Made by a program: the position numbers and the translations under genes. This document shows positions 42,226-51,118 of a DNA stretch of 64,000 nucleotides, in pieces. This DNA comes from Bryobacterales bacterium (lineage in GTDB: Bacteria > Acidobacteriota > Terriglobia > Bryobacterales > Bryobacteraceae). Position 1 is the stretch's first letter, and each line of letters opens with the position of its first letter. The stretch covers positions 1-64,000 of the forward strand of contig JAEUQC010000136.1 of NCBI GenBank assembly GCA_016789905.1, in the 5' to 3' direction. The notes beneath the pieces were generated by a model, which saw nothing but the letters and a program-made list of their open reading frames with translations, was not told the DNA's origin and ran no database searches.

Positions 42226-44574
42226 ATGAACGAAGCCCAAACCCGAGCCGAGCACATCGAACCCGCCCTCCACGCCGCCGGTTGGGGAGTGACGCCCGGC
42301 TCCAAAATCCTCCGCGAATACCGCATCACCGAGGGCCGCAAACAAGGCCCCAACCGCCGCTCCCCCGCCGAGGTCGCCGACTTCGTCCTCTACTTCCGCA
42401 ACCAGAAACTCGCCATCGTCGAAGCCAAAGCCTGGGCCCGACCCCTGACCGAAGGCGTCGCCCAAGCCAAGCAATACGCCGGCAAACTCGCCGTCCGTTT
42501 CGCCTTCTCCACCAATGGCCAGGGCGTCTGGTCTATCGATTGCGAGTCCGGCGCCGAAGGCCAAATCGAGGACTACCCCACACCCGAAGAACTCTGGAAC
42601 CGCACCTACGCCCAGCAAAACGAATGGCGCGACCGCTTCGCCCAGGTGCCCTACGAAGACAAAGGCGGCACCCACGGCGCCCGCTATTACCAGGACATCG
42701 CGATCGACCGAGTGCTGGAGGCCATTGCGGCCGGCCGCCGCCGTGTTCTACTCACCCTTGCCACCGGCACCGGCAAGACTTTCATCGCCTTCCAACTCGC
42801 CTGGAAGCTCTTCCACGCCCGGTGGAACGCCTCCAACCAGCCCACTCGCCGCCCGCGCATCCTCTTCCTCGCCGACCGCAACATCCTCGCCAGCCAGGCC
42901 TACAACGCCTTCTCTGCCTTCCCCGACGATGCCCTCATCCGCATTAAACCCGAAGAAATCACAAAAAAAGGGCGCGTCCCCAAAAACGGCAGTATCTTCT
43001 TCACGATCTTCCAGACCTTCATGAGCGGCCCGCCCAAGGAGGGTGACAGCGAGCCCAGCCCCTACTTTGGCGACTACCCGCCCGATTTCTTCGACTTCAT
43101 CATCATTGACGAATGTCACCGCGGGGGCGCCAAAGACGAAAGCTCCTGGCGCGGCATCCTCGAATACTTCGCACCAGCGGTCCAACTCGGCTTAACGGCC
43201 ACTCCCAAACGCAAGGACAACGCCGACACCTATAAATACTTCGGCGATCCCGTCTACATTTACTCCCTCAAAGACGGCATCAACGATGGCTTTCTGACTC
43301 CCTTCCGCGTTCGCCAAATCGCCACCACGATCGATGAATACGTCTACACCACGGACGACACCATCGTTGATGGCGAAGTGACGACGGGCAAGCTCTATAC
43401 GGAACGCGATTTCAACCGCATCATCGAAATCAAAGAGCGCGAAGAGCACCGCGTCAAACTCCTTCTCGGCCAAATCGACCAGGCCGAAAAGAGTATCGTC
43501 TTCTGCGCTACACAGGACCACGCCCTCGCCATCCGCGACCTCATTAATCAGCACAAATCCAGCCCGAATCCCAACTACTGCGCCCGCGTCACCGCCAACG
43601 ATGGCGCCCTTGGCGACCAACACCTCCGCGACTTCCAGGACAACGAGAAGTCCATTCCCACCGTACTCACGACATCACAGAAACTCTCCACCGGCGTTGA
43701 CGCCCGCAACGTCCGCAACATCGTTCTGCTACGTCCCGTCAATTCCATGATCGAGTTCAAGCAGATCATCGGCCGCGGCACCCGGCTCTATGACGGCAAG
43801 GACTATTTCACGATCTACGACTTCGTAAAGGCGCACCACCACTTCAGCGATCCCGAGTGGGACGGTGAACCCCTGGAACCTGAGGCGAAGCCCGAGCCCA
43901 AACCCAAGCCGGACGAAGACGACACCGCCGACCCAGACGCCGGGCCGGAGCCCGACGCCAAACCCGCCCGCGCCAAAATCAAACTCGCTGACGGCAAAGC
44001 CCGCACCATCCAGCACATGATGGTGACGTCGTTTTGGCATCCCGACGGCACTCCCATGTCCGCCCGCCAGTTCATGGAACTCCTCTTTGGGAAGCTCCCG
44101 GAGTTCTTCAAGGATGAAGACGAACTACGCGCCCTGTGGAGCGATCCCGTTACCCGCGCCAGATTGCTGGAAGGCCTAGCCGGCCAGGGTTTTGCCCGCG
44201 AGCAGATGGTGGAAATGCAGAAGATCATTAACGCGGAAAACAGTGATCTGTTCGACGTGCTGGCCCATGTCGCTTATGCCGTAACGCCCGAAGCCCGCGA
44301 GCAGCGCGCGGCCCGCGCCGAGTCTCTGATCCACCAGCGGTTCACGACGAAGCAACAGGCGTTCCTCTCCTTCGTCCTTGGCCAGTACGTGAAGGAGGGA
44401 GTTGACGAACTCGCCGCCGAGAAGCTCTCCCCGCTGCTGAAGCTGAAATACAACGCCATTGCCGACGCGGTGGACGATCTTGGCGACACCGCTCAAATTC
44501 GAGCGCTGTTCGCCGGCTTCCAGAAGTATCTTTACCAAACGGCCGCCAAGTCGGTTGCTACGGACCAGATGTAG
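42226..44574 (+). CDS. hsdR: Type I restriction-modification system, R subunit
   Basis: 782 aa. The N-terminal PD-(D/E)xK nuclease is visible as EVADFVLYFRNQKLAIVEAKAW with Asp52, Glu66 and Lys68. The SF2 translocase follows: Walker A LATGTGKT (178-185), DECH at 295-298 in IIIDECHRGG, LGLTATP (motif III region) and IIGRGTRLYDGKDYFTIYDF (motif VI). A Pro/Glu/Asp-rich linker (about 545-585) leads to the C-terminal helical domain that binds the methylase. It translocates and cuts unmodified DNA with HsdM and HsdS. It is separated from hsdS by 6.7 kb of rhuM and toxin-antitoxin material, and it has its own upstream gap for a promoter. Confidence 0.9.
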   Translation: MNEAQTRAEHIEPALHAAGWGVTPGSKILREYRITEGRKQGPNRRSPAEVADFVLYFRNQKLAIVEAKAWARPLTEGVAQAKQYAGKLAVRFAFSTNGQGVWSIDCESGAEGQIEDYPTPEELWNRTYAQQNEWRDRFAQVPYEDKGGTHGARYYQDIAIDRVLEAIAAGRRRVLLTLATGTGKTFIAFQLAWKLFHARWNASNQPTRRPRILFLADRNILASQAYNAFSAFPDDALIRIKPEEITKKGRVPKNGSIFFTIFQTFMSGPPKEGDSEPSPYFGDYPPDFFDFIIIDECHRGGAKDESSWRGILEYFAPAVQLGLTATPKRKDNADTYKYFGDPVYIYSLKDGINDGFLTPFRVRQIATTIDEYVYTTDDTIVDGEVTTGKLYTERDFNRIIEIKEREEHRVKLLLGQIDQAEKSIVFCATQDHALAIRDLINQHKSSPNPNYCARVTANDGALGDQHLRDFQDNEKSIPTVLTTSQKLSTGVDARNVRNIVLLRPVNSMIEFKQIIGRGTRLYDGKDYFTIYDFVKAHHHFSDPEWDGEPLEPEAKPEPKPKPDEDDTADPDAGPEPDAKPARAKIKLADGKARTIQHMMVTSFWHPDGTPMSARQFMELLFGKLPEFFKDEDELRALWSDPVTRARLLEGLAGQGFAREQMVEMQKIINAENSDLFDVLAHVAYAVTPEAREQRAARAESLIHQRFTTKQQAFLSFVLGQYVKEGVDELAAEKLSPLLKLKYNAIADAVDDLGDTAQIRALFAGFQKYLYQTAAKSVATDQM

Positions 44575-44897
44575 TTGCTGCGCGGCCGCGGCCTGGGCGC
44601 GGGTAGCGCAGGGGCGCAACCCCTCCTTACTCTCTCGGAGTGGGTGGGGGCGTAGCGCGTCTTGGGACACGCTGAAAGCATGTCCCGGCGAGTTTGGTGT
44701 TGCCTGTGAATTTTCCGGCGAACCGCTTGTGGCTGGGGTTACAGATGCGCCGGGCCAACGGCGGCGCCGGATTGAACAACCTGTGAGTCAGCTTGCCGCA
44801 CGGGGCTGCGGACCAGTATGGTAGGGGGGCATGCTAAAGCAAGTCCCCGCTGCGGTGCTGCGTGTGGGGTGTTGACAGTTCCTGGTGGCTGGCTAGG
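44575..44897 (-). repeat. Dispersed intergenic repeat, copy D
   Basis: This gap between convergent hsdR and trpB2 holds no gene. Read on the minus strand, about 44755-44655 is a full unit: ATCTGTAACCCCAGCCACAAG, GGCAACACC, then GGGACATGC (44686-44678), a short loop and GCGTGTCCC (44672-44664), then AAGACGCG. A second partial unit (about 44880-44825) has CAACACCCCAC and GGGGACTTGCTTTAGCATG. Just after the hsdR stop are small GC-rich palindromes, including AGGGGCGCAACCCCT, that could serve termination. Confidence 0.75.
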
Positions 44898-46217
44898 CTA
44901 GGCGTCGTTTCCCGTCTGCTGCATCTTGCCGGAGAGGTAGCTATCGTAGGCGGCAAGATCGAGCAGACCGTTGCCGCTGAGAATGAACACAATCACTTCC
45001 TTGCGGTTTTCTTCACGGCAGCGGATGGCTTCGTCAATCACGGCAGAGATGGCGTGCGCCGATTCGGGGGCGGGCACAATTCCCTCCGTCCGCGCGAACT
45101 GCAGCGCCGATTCAAACACCTTCATCTGCGGCACGGCCACCGCGTCGATCAGCCCGAGCTTCTTGCAGTGGCTCACCATGGGCGCCATGCCGTGATAACG
45201 CAGCCCGCCGGCGTGAATGCTGGGCGGCATGAAGTCGTGACCGAGCGTGTGCATCATCATCAGCGGCGTCATTTGGGCGGTGTCGCCGTGATCGTACCGA
45301 AGCTCGCCCTGGGTGAGCGACGGGCATGAGGCCGGTTCGGCGGCAATGATGCGGTAGTTGGCGCCGGACTTGATTTTCTGCTGCACGAAGGGGAATGCCA
45401 ACCCGGCAAAGTTGCTGCCGCCGCCGGCGCAGCCGACGATGACATCCGGACCTTCACCAGCCATCTCCATTTGCTGAATGGTCTCCTGGCCGATGATGGA
45501 CTGGTGCAGGCAGACATGATTGAGCACGCTGCCGAGCGAGTATTTGGTATCTGGCGTGGTTACCGTATGTTCGATGGCTTCACTGATGGCGATGCCGAGG
45601 CTGCCGTTGGTATTGGGGTCCTGGGCGAGCATCTTCCGGCCAAACTCGGTTTGGGTGCTGGGGCTGGCATAGACGGTGGCGCCGTAGGTCTGCATCAGCA
45701 GTTTGCGATAGGGTTTTTGGTGAAAGCTGACCTTCACCATGTAGATGGTGCAATCGAGCCCGTACATGGAACAGGCGAAGGCAAGCGAAGAGCCCCACTG
45801 GCCGGCGCCGGTTTCCGTGGCCAGATGTTTGGTGCCGGCGATCTTGTTGTAGAAGACTTGGGGGATGGCGGTGTTGGGCTTGTGGCTGCCGGCTGGGCTG
45901 ACGCCTTCGTACTTGTAATAGATGTGCGCGGGGGTGCCGAGGGCCTTTTCGAGGCGAACGGCGCGGAGAAGGGGTGTGGGACGGTAGAGGGTATAGACGT
46001 CCTGCACCTCCCGGGGAATCTCGATGTGGCGCTCGGGGCTCATTTCCTGGGCGACGAGGTTTTCCGGGAAAATGGCGGTCATCACGTCCGGAGTGACCGG
46101 TTGGCGCGTGGCGGGATGGAGCGGGGGCGGCAGCGGTTCGGGGAAATCGGCGAGGAGGTTGTACCAATACTTGGGCATGGCCTCGGCGGGGAGGAGGAAT
46201 TGAATATTGTTGTTCAC
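44898..46217 (-). CDS. TrpB2-type tryptophan synthase beta chain
   Basis: 439 aa, longer than TrpB1 and with the TrpB2 N-terminal extension ([20 protein letters not shown]...). The PLP lysine is Lys113 in [22 protein letters not shown] is the phosphate-binding loop, and the last third has [19 protein letters not shown], as in TrpB2 proteins. TrpB2 makes tryptophan from indole and serine and commonly works without TrpA. No other trp genes are near, so it may salvage indole. It has a 5' region of about 135 bp to the divergent DUF885 gene in which I see no attenuator. Confidence 0.9.
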   Translation of the reverse strand: MNNNIQFLLPAEAMPKYWYNLLADFPEPLPPPLHPATRQPVTPDVMTAIFPENLVAQEMSPERHIEIPREVQDVYTLYRPTPLLRAVRLEKALGTPAHIYYKYEGVSPAGSHKPNTAIPQVFYNKIAGTKHLATETGAGQWGSSLAFACSMYGLDCTIYMVKVSFHQKPYRKLLMQTYGATVYASPSTQTEFGRKMLAQDPNTNGSLGIAISEAIEHTVTTPDTKYSLGSVLNHVCLHQSIIGQETIQQMEMAGEGPDVIVGCAGGGSNFAGLAFPFVQQKIKSGANYRIIAAEPASCPSLTQGELRYDHGDTAQMTPLMMMHTLGHDFMPPSIHAGGLRYHGMAPMVSHCKKLGLIDAVAVPQMKVFESALQFARTEGIVPAPESAHAISAVIDEAIRCREENRKEVIVFILSGNGLLDLAAYDSYLSGKMQQTGNDA

Positions 46218-46353
46218 AGGTCGCGAACCTCGTTAGTTGATTGGGTGGTTTGTGGGAATTCCAGTGAGGGCGGAAGAGCAACCACTCGCGGTTCTTCCGG
46301 CACTTGTTAACAAGAATACATTCAAGCGCCGGAGAATGCGCGGGGCGCGATCA

Positions 46354-48117
46354 ATGCAAAAATGGGTAACCAGAATGCGTCGCGTATTGTTGTTTGTTGT
46401 TCTGACGGTTAGTGGCCAGACGCCACCGCATGTGCCGCGGGCGAAGGAGATTGTTTACACGGCACCGGCGGCCGTGGACACGGAGACGGGGCTGCGCGCC
46501 TACATTGAGCGCTACCAGACCGACCTGGGGGCGCTGGACCGCTACTACCGTGTGGAGGAGGCGCCGCAACGGATCAAGGCCCTGCGCACCTTTCACAACG
46601 CATGGCTACAGCGGCTGGCGGCGATGCGGTTCCACGAGTTGCCGCAGGACGCGCAGGTGGACCATATCCTGCTGAATAATAAAATCCGGCTGGAACTGCG
46701 GAGGATTGCGCAGACCGAGGCGCGGCTGAACGAAGCGCTGCCGCTGCTTCCTTTCGCGGACGCAATCTTTGCGTTGAACGACGACCGGGTGCGGGTGGAG
46801 CCGCCGGATTCGGCCAAGATTGCCGCGACGCTGTTCCGGCTGGAGAAAGAGATACAGGGCGCGCGGAAAGAGCTGGCGTCGCGGAAGGGGACGACGAAAG
46901 GGGCGACGGCGAACCGGGCGGCGCGGCTGACGCGGGAGCTGCAGGCGACGCTGAAGGAATGGAACACCTTTTACACGGGCTACGATCCGAACTTTTCGTG
47001 GTGGACGGCGGAGCCGTACGGGAAGTTGAACAAGGCGATGGAGGCCTACGCGGACGACCTGCGGGAAAAGCTTGCCGGGGTGGCGAAGACGGATAACGAC
47101 ACGATTGTGGGTGACCCGATTGGCGACGCGGCGCTGCGCGATGAACTGCGCTATGAGTTTGTGCCGTACACACCGGAAGAACTGGTGAAGATTGCCGAGC
47201 GAGAGTTTGCGTGGTGCGACCGGGAGATGCTGAAGGCGTCGCGGGAACTGGGGTTCGGCGATGACTGGAAGAAGGCGCTGGAACAGGTGAAGACGCTGTA
47301 TGTGCCGCCGGGGCAGCAGCCGACGCTGGTGCGGGATCAGGTGTTTGAAGCGATTGCGTTTTTGGAGAAGCGGGACCTGGTGACCATCCCGCAGTACACC
47401 AAAGACATTTGGCGCATGCGGATGATGACGCCGGCCGAGCAACGGGTGAACCCGTTTTTTCTGGGCGGAGAGCAGATCATTGTCAGCTTTCCGACGGCGG
47501 AGATGCCGCATGAGGCCAAGATGATGAGCATGCGGGGGAACAACATCCATTTTTCGCGGGCAACGGTACACCATGAAGTGATTCCCGGCCACCACTTGCA
47601 GATGTACATGACGCAACGGTACCGGCCGTACCGGCGGGCGTTTTATACGCCGTTCTGGATGGAAGGCTGGGCGCTGTACTGGGAGATGCGGCTGTGGGAC
47701 CTGGGCTTTCCACAGACGCCGGAGAACCGCATTGGCATGTTGTTCTGGCGGATGCACCGGTGCGCGCGGATTCTGTTCAGCCTGAATTTCCATTTGGAGA
47801 AATGGACGGCGCAGCAGTGCGTGGACTTCCTGGTGGAGCGGGTGGGGCATGAGCGGGAGAACGCGGCGGCCGAGGTGCGGCGGTCGTTTGAGGCGAACTA
47901 CCCGCCGCTGTATCAGGCGGCGTATATGCTGGGCGGATTGCAGTTCCGCGCGCTGCATGGAGAACTGGTGGGCGCGGGCAAGATGACCGAGCGGCAGTTC
48001 CACGACACGATACTGCAAAATGGCTCGATACCTGTGGAACTGGTGCGAGCGACTTTAACCAAACAGCCCGTGCAGGCGGGCCATACTTCGAACTGGAAAT
48101 TCTACGGACCCTTATGA
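46354..48117 (+). CDS. DUF885 exported zinc-peptidase-like protein
   Basis: About 587 aa from the ATG at 46354. The frame is open further upstream into the trpB2 promoter gap, and an ATG at 46375 would begin directly at the signal peptide (MRRVLLFVVLTVSGQ). The family motif HEVIPGHH (about 407-414) provides a zinc-binding HExxxGH pattern, with WMEGWALYWEMRLWDLG as the second conserved element. DUF885 proteins are thought to be zinc peptidases, but substrates are unknown. The stop overlaps the next gene by 4 bp (ATGA), which places it at the head of a hydroxyproline-degradation operon. Release of hydroxyproline-containing peptides would be a sensible role. Confidence 0.78.
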   Translation: MQKWVTRMRRVLLFVVLTVSGQTPPHVPRAKEIVYTAPAAVDTETGLRAYIERYQTDLGALDRYYRVEEAPQRIKALRTFHNAWLQRLAAMRFHELPQDAQVDHILLNNKIRLELRRIAQTEARLNEALPLLPFADAIFALNDDRVRVEPPDSAKIAATLFRLEKEIQGARKELASRKGTTKGATANRAARLTRELQATLKEWNTFYTGYDPNFSWWTAEPYGKLNKAMEAYADDLREKLAGVAKTDNDTIVGDPIGDAALRDELRYEFVPYTPEELVKIAEREFAWCDREMLKASRELGFGDDWKKALEQVKTLYVPPGQQPTLVRDQVFEAIAFLEKRDLVTIPQYTKDIWRMRMMTPAEQRVNPFFLGGEQIIVSFPTAEMPHEAKMMSMRGNNIHFSRATVHHEVIPGHHLQMYMTQRYRPYRRAFYTPFWMEGWALYWEMRLWDLGFPQTPENRIGMLFWRMHRCARILFSLNFHLEKWTAQQCVDFLVERVGHERENAAAEVRRSFEANYPPLYQAAYMLGGLQFRALHGELVGAGKMTERQFHDTILQNGSIPVELVRATLTKQPVQAGHTSNWKFYGPL

Positions 48118-49013
48118 CAAAACCAAACTGGCACGGGGTATTCCCGGCCGCGACGACCCATTTTCACGCCGACTACAGCCACAATCTGCCGGCCTTTCAA
48201 GCGCATTTGGACGCGATGATCCAGGCCGGGGTGCATGGGATGGTGGTGCTGGGATCGGTGGGCGAGAATACGGCCCATGAGTACAGTGAAAAGCTGATGG
48301 TGCTGGAGGCGGCGAAAGAGGCGGTGGCGGGCCGGGTGCCGCTGCTGTCGGGGGTGGCCGAGTTCACCACGGCGACGGCGTGCCGGTATGCAAAGGACTG
48401 TGAACGGCTGGGGCTGGACGGGCTGATGGTGCTGCCGGCGATGGTGTACAAAAGCGACCCGCGGGAGACGCTGGCGCATTTCCGCAGCGTGGCGCGGGCG
48501 AGCGGGCTGCCGGTGATGATTTATAACAATCCGCCGGCGTATGCGACCGATGTGACGCCGGAGATGTTTGTGGAGTTGGCGGATGAGAAGACGGTGGTGT
48601 CGATCAAAGAGTCGTCGGGGGACACGCGGCGGATCACGGACCTGGTAAACCTGACGGGTGACCGCTACATCCTGTTTAGCGGGGTGGACGATTTGGTGTT
48701 GGAGTCTGCGGTGCTGGGAGCGGTGGGCTGGATTAGCGGATTGGTGAACGCGTTCCCGGCGGAGAACCGGGCGCTGTGGGACCTGATGCTGGCGAACAAG
48801 TGGACGGAGGCGCTGGCGCTCTATCGCTGGTACACGCCGCTGCTGCATTTGGACACGCATGTGAAGCTAGTGCAGTATATAAAGCTGGCGTCGCAGGAGA
48901 CGGGGCTGTGCAGTGAGACGACGCGGCCGCCAAGGCTGGCGATTGCGGGCGCGGAGCGGGAGCGGGTGTTGGGAATTATTCGCAAGGCGATTGCGACGCG
49001 GCCGGCGCTATGA
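48114..49013 (+). CDS. DapA-family lyase, likely pyrroline-4-hydroxy-2-carboxylate deaminase
   Basis: 299 aa, a TIM-barrel of the dihydrodipicolinate synthase/N-acetylneuraminate lyase family. [16 protein letters not shown] is the GTTGE-like loop, with Ser/Val replacing Thr-Thr. [16 protein letters not shown] holds the catalytic Tyr, and [14 protein letters not shown] the Schiff-base Lys. Together with a 4-hydroxyproline epimerase and D-hydroxyproline dehydrogenase in the same operon, the best call is the deaminase that turns 1-pyrroline-4-hydroxy-2-carboxylate into 2-oxoglutarate semialdehyde. Sequence alone would allow other lyases. It overlaps both neighbours by 4 bp. Confidence 0.8.
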   Translation: MTKPNWHGVFPAATTHFHADYSHNLPAFQAHLDAMIQAGVHGMVVLGSVGENTAHEYSEKLMVLEAAKEAVAGRVPLLSGVAEFTTATACRYAKDCERLGLDGLMVLPAMVYKSDPRETLAHFRSVARASGLPVMIYNNPPAYATDVTPEMFVELADEKTVVSIKESSGDTRRITDLVNLTGDRYILFSGVDDLVLESAVLGAVGWISGLVNAFPAENRALWDLMLANKWTEALALYRWYTPLLHLDTHVKLVQYIKLASQETGLCSETTRPPRLAIAGAERERVLGIIRKAIATRPAL

Positions 49014-49891
49014 GGGTGATGGAGTATGTCGATTCGCACACGGGGGGCGAGCCGACGCGGCTGATTATCGACGGGGGCCCGGAACTGGGCCCCGGCACGA
49101 TGGCGGAGAAGTTGGCGGTATTGCGGCGGGACTATGACTGGGTTCGTTCGGCGGCGGTGAATGAGCCGCGGGGGTCCGATGTGATGGTGGGGGCGCTGCT
49201 GTGTGAGCCGAATGGGGTGATTTTCTTCAATAATGTGGGCTATTTGGGGATGTGCGGGCATGGGGCGATCGGAGTGGTGGCGACGCTTGCGTATTTGGGC
49301 CGAATCGGGCCCGGGGCGCATGTGCTGGAGACGCCGGTGGGGGCGGTGACGGCGACTTTGCATAAAGATGGCAGCGTGAGCATTGCGAATGTGGAGAGCT
49401 ACCGGAAGACGAAGGGGTTGACGGTGGAAGTGGAGGGACTGGGGCCGGTGACGGGGGACGTGGCGTGGGGCGGGAACTGGTTTTTTATTGCGAATGACCA
49501 CGGGCAGCGGCTGGAATTGGCCGAGGTGGAGCGGCTGACGGAGGTGAGCTGGCGGATACGGCAGGCCGTGAACCGGGTGGCGCCGGAGGTGGACCACGTG
49601 GAGCTGTGCGTGGGGAACCGGAACTTTGTGCTGTGCCCGGGGAAGGCGTATGACCGGTCGCCGTGCGGGACGGGAACGTCGGCGAAGCTGGCGTGTTTGG
49701 CGGCGGACGGGAAACTGCGGCCGGGGGAGGTGTGGCGGCAGGAGAGCATTGTGGGCAGTGTGTTTGAGGGGACGTATGCGTGGGCGGGCGAACGGGTGAG
49801 GCCGACGATTAAAGGGCGGGCGTGGGTGAGCGCGCATGGGAAGTTGCTGCTGGACCCGGCGGACCCGTTTATGCATGGAATACGGGCATGA
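49010..49891 (+). CDS. 4-hydroxyproline 2-epimerase (proline racemase family)
   Basis: 293 aa. Both catalytic cysteines of the proline racemase/hydroxyproline epimerase family are present: Cys82 in GMCGHGAIG and Cys219 in [14 protein letters not shown]. This rules out the trans-3-hydroxyproline dehydratase branch, which has Thr at the second place. [11 protein letters not shown] is the N-terminal signature. The enzyme interconverts trans-4-hydroxy-L-proline and cis-4-hydroxy-D-proline, the first step of the pathway. True proline racemase activity is a less likely alternative, given the following dehydrogenase genes. It overlaps the previous and next genes by 4 bp each. Confidence 0.88.
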   Translation: MRVMEYVDSHTGGEPTRLIIDGGPELGPGTMAEKLAVLRRDYDWVRSAAVNEPRGSDVMVGALLCEPNGVIFFNNVGYLGMCGHGAIGVVATLAYLGRIGPGAHVLETPVGAVTATLHKDGSVSIANVESYRKTKGLTVEVEGLGPVTGDVAWGGNWFFIANDHGQRLELAEVERLTEVSWRIRQAVNRVAPEVDHVELCVGNRNFVLCPGKAYDRSPCGTGTSAKLACLAADGKLRPGEVWRQESIVGSVFEGTYAWAGERVRPTIKGRAWVSAHGKLLLDPADPFMHGIRA

Positions 49892-50916
49892 CGGCGACGC
49901 CCGACGTGCTTGTGGTGGGCGCGGGGATTGTGGGGGCGGCGTGCGCGTGGGAGCTGGCAAGAACTGGGGCGCGGGTGGAGGTGGTGGACCAGGGAATACC
50001 GGGCGGGGGGGCGACGGCGGCGGGGATGGGCCACCTGGTGGTGTTGGACGATGACCCGCTTTCCAGTTTGTCGTTGGAGCTGTGGCGGGCGCTGGCGGCG
50101 GAGTTGCCGAAAGGGGCGGAATACTGGAACTGCGGCACGTTGTGGATAGCGGCGAACGCAGAAGAACTGGCGGCGGGGCGGCGGAAGCCGGGCGTGGAGA
50201 TGCTGGACGAGAAGCAGCTTTATGAAGCCGAGCCGGAGCTGCGGCCGGGGCTGGCGGGCGGGGCGCTGGCGAAGGGGGACGCGGTGGTATATGCGCCAGT
50301 GGTGACGCAATGGCTGCTGGGGCAGGCCGGGGTGCAAGTGCGGCGGGAGGCGGTGCGGGATGTGGGAGAGTTGCGGGCCGGGGCGGTGATTTGCGCGACG
50401 GGAGCGTTGACACAGAAGCTGCTGCCGGAACTGCCGGTGCAGCCGAGGAAGGGGCACCTGGCGATTACGGACCGGTATGCGGGGAAGGTGCGCCACCAAC
50501 TGGTGGAACTGGGGTACATGCAGAGCGCACATGGGCAGGCGAACGAATCCGTGGCGTTCAATGTACAGCCGCGGCCGACGGGGCAACTGTTGATTGGTTC
50601 GTCGCGGCAGTATGCGGTGGAGACGGCGGGGATTGATGCGCATATGCTGGAGCGGATGCTGCAACGCGCGTTTGGTTTTTTGCCGTTTTTGCGGGAGTGC
50701 AGCGTGATTCGGACATGGACGGGGTTCCGGGCGTCGACACCGGACAAGCTGCCGTTGATTGGCCGGCTGCGGGACAACTTGTATATGGCGACGGGGCATG
50801 AGGGGCTGGGCGTGACGACGTCGCTAGGGACGGCGAAGCTGCTGGCGGCGGAGATATTGGGGCGGCCGGCGCCGATACCGGCGGAGCCGTACCGGCCGGA
50901 GCGATTCCATGCTTAA
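49888..50916 (+). CDS. D-hydroxyproline dehydrogenase, DadA-like FAD subunit
   Basis: 342 aa from the ATG at 49888, which overlaps the epimerase stop (ATGA); a longer frame from 49822 lies inside the epimerase gene. The FAD-binding motif [21 protein letters not shown] is at the N-terminus, and GYDP-like [21 protein letters not shown] at the C-terminus is typical of DAO-family oxidases (DadA, SoxB-like). It should oxidise cis-4-hydroxy-D-proline to 1-pyrroline-4-hydroxy-2-carboxylate and pass electrons through the next two subunits. It overlaps the ferredoxin-like gene by 8 bp. Confidence 0.85.
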   Translation: MTATPDVLVVGAGIVGAACAWELARTGARVEVVDQGIPGGGATAAGMGHLVVLDDDPLSSLSLELWRALAAELPKGAEYWNCGTLWIAANAEELAAGRRKPGVEMLDEKQLYEAEPELRPGLAGGALAKGDAVVYAPVVTQWLLGQAGVQVRREAVRDVGELRAGAVICATGALTQKLLPELPVQPRKGHLAITDRYAGKVRHQLVELGYMQSAHGQANESVAFNVQPRPTGQLLIGSSRQYAVETAGIDAHMLERMLQRAFGFLPFLRECSVIRTWTGFRASTPDKLPLIGRLRDNLYMATGHEGLGVTTSLGTAKLLAAEILGRPAPIPAEPYRPERFHA

Positions 50917-51118
50917 GCTGCGGCACAACGGGCGCGAGATAGAGGCGACGGAGCGGACGACGGTGGCGGCGGCGGTGCTGGGGGCGGGGGCGCGTATTGC
51001 GGGGCCGCTGTGCGCGATGGGCGTTTGCATGGGGTGCCGGATGACGATAGACGGGCGAGCGCACCAGTTAGCGTGCCAGACGCTGTGCCGGGAGGGGATG
51101 GAGGTGGAGACGCCGTGA
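50909..51118 (+). CDS. D-hydroxyproline dehydrogenase, small 2Fe-2S subunit
   Basis: 69 aa, all of it a Fer2_4-type 2Fe-2S domain. The four cysteines are Cys35, Cys40, Cys43 (GPLCAMGVCMGCRM) and Cys56 (QLACQT). In heterotrimeric D-hydroxyproline and related (opine, sarcosine-type) dehydrogenases this subunit is the gamma chain and carries electrons between the two flavoproteins. Its start lies 8 bp inside the preceding gene, and its stop overlaps the next start (GTGA), so expression is tightly coupled. Confidence 0.85.
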   Translation: MLKLRHNGREIEATERTTVAAAVLGAGARIAGPLCAMGVCMGCRMTIDGRAHQLACQTLCREGMEVETP

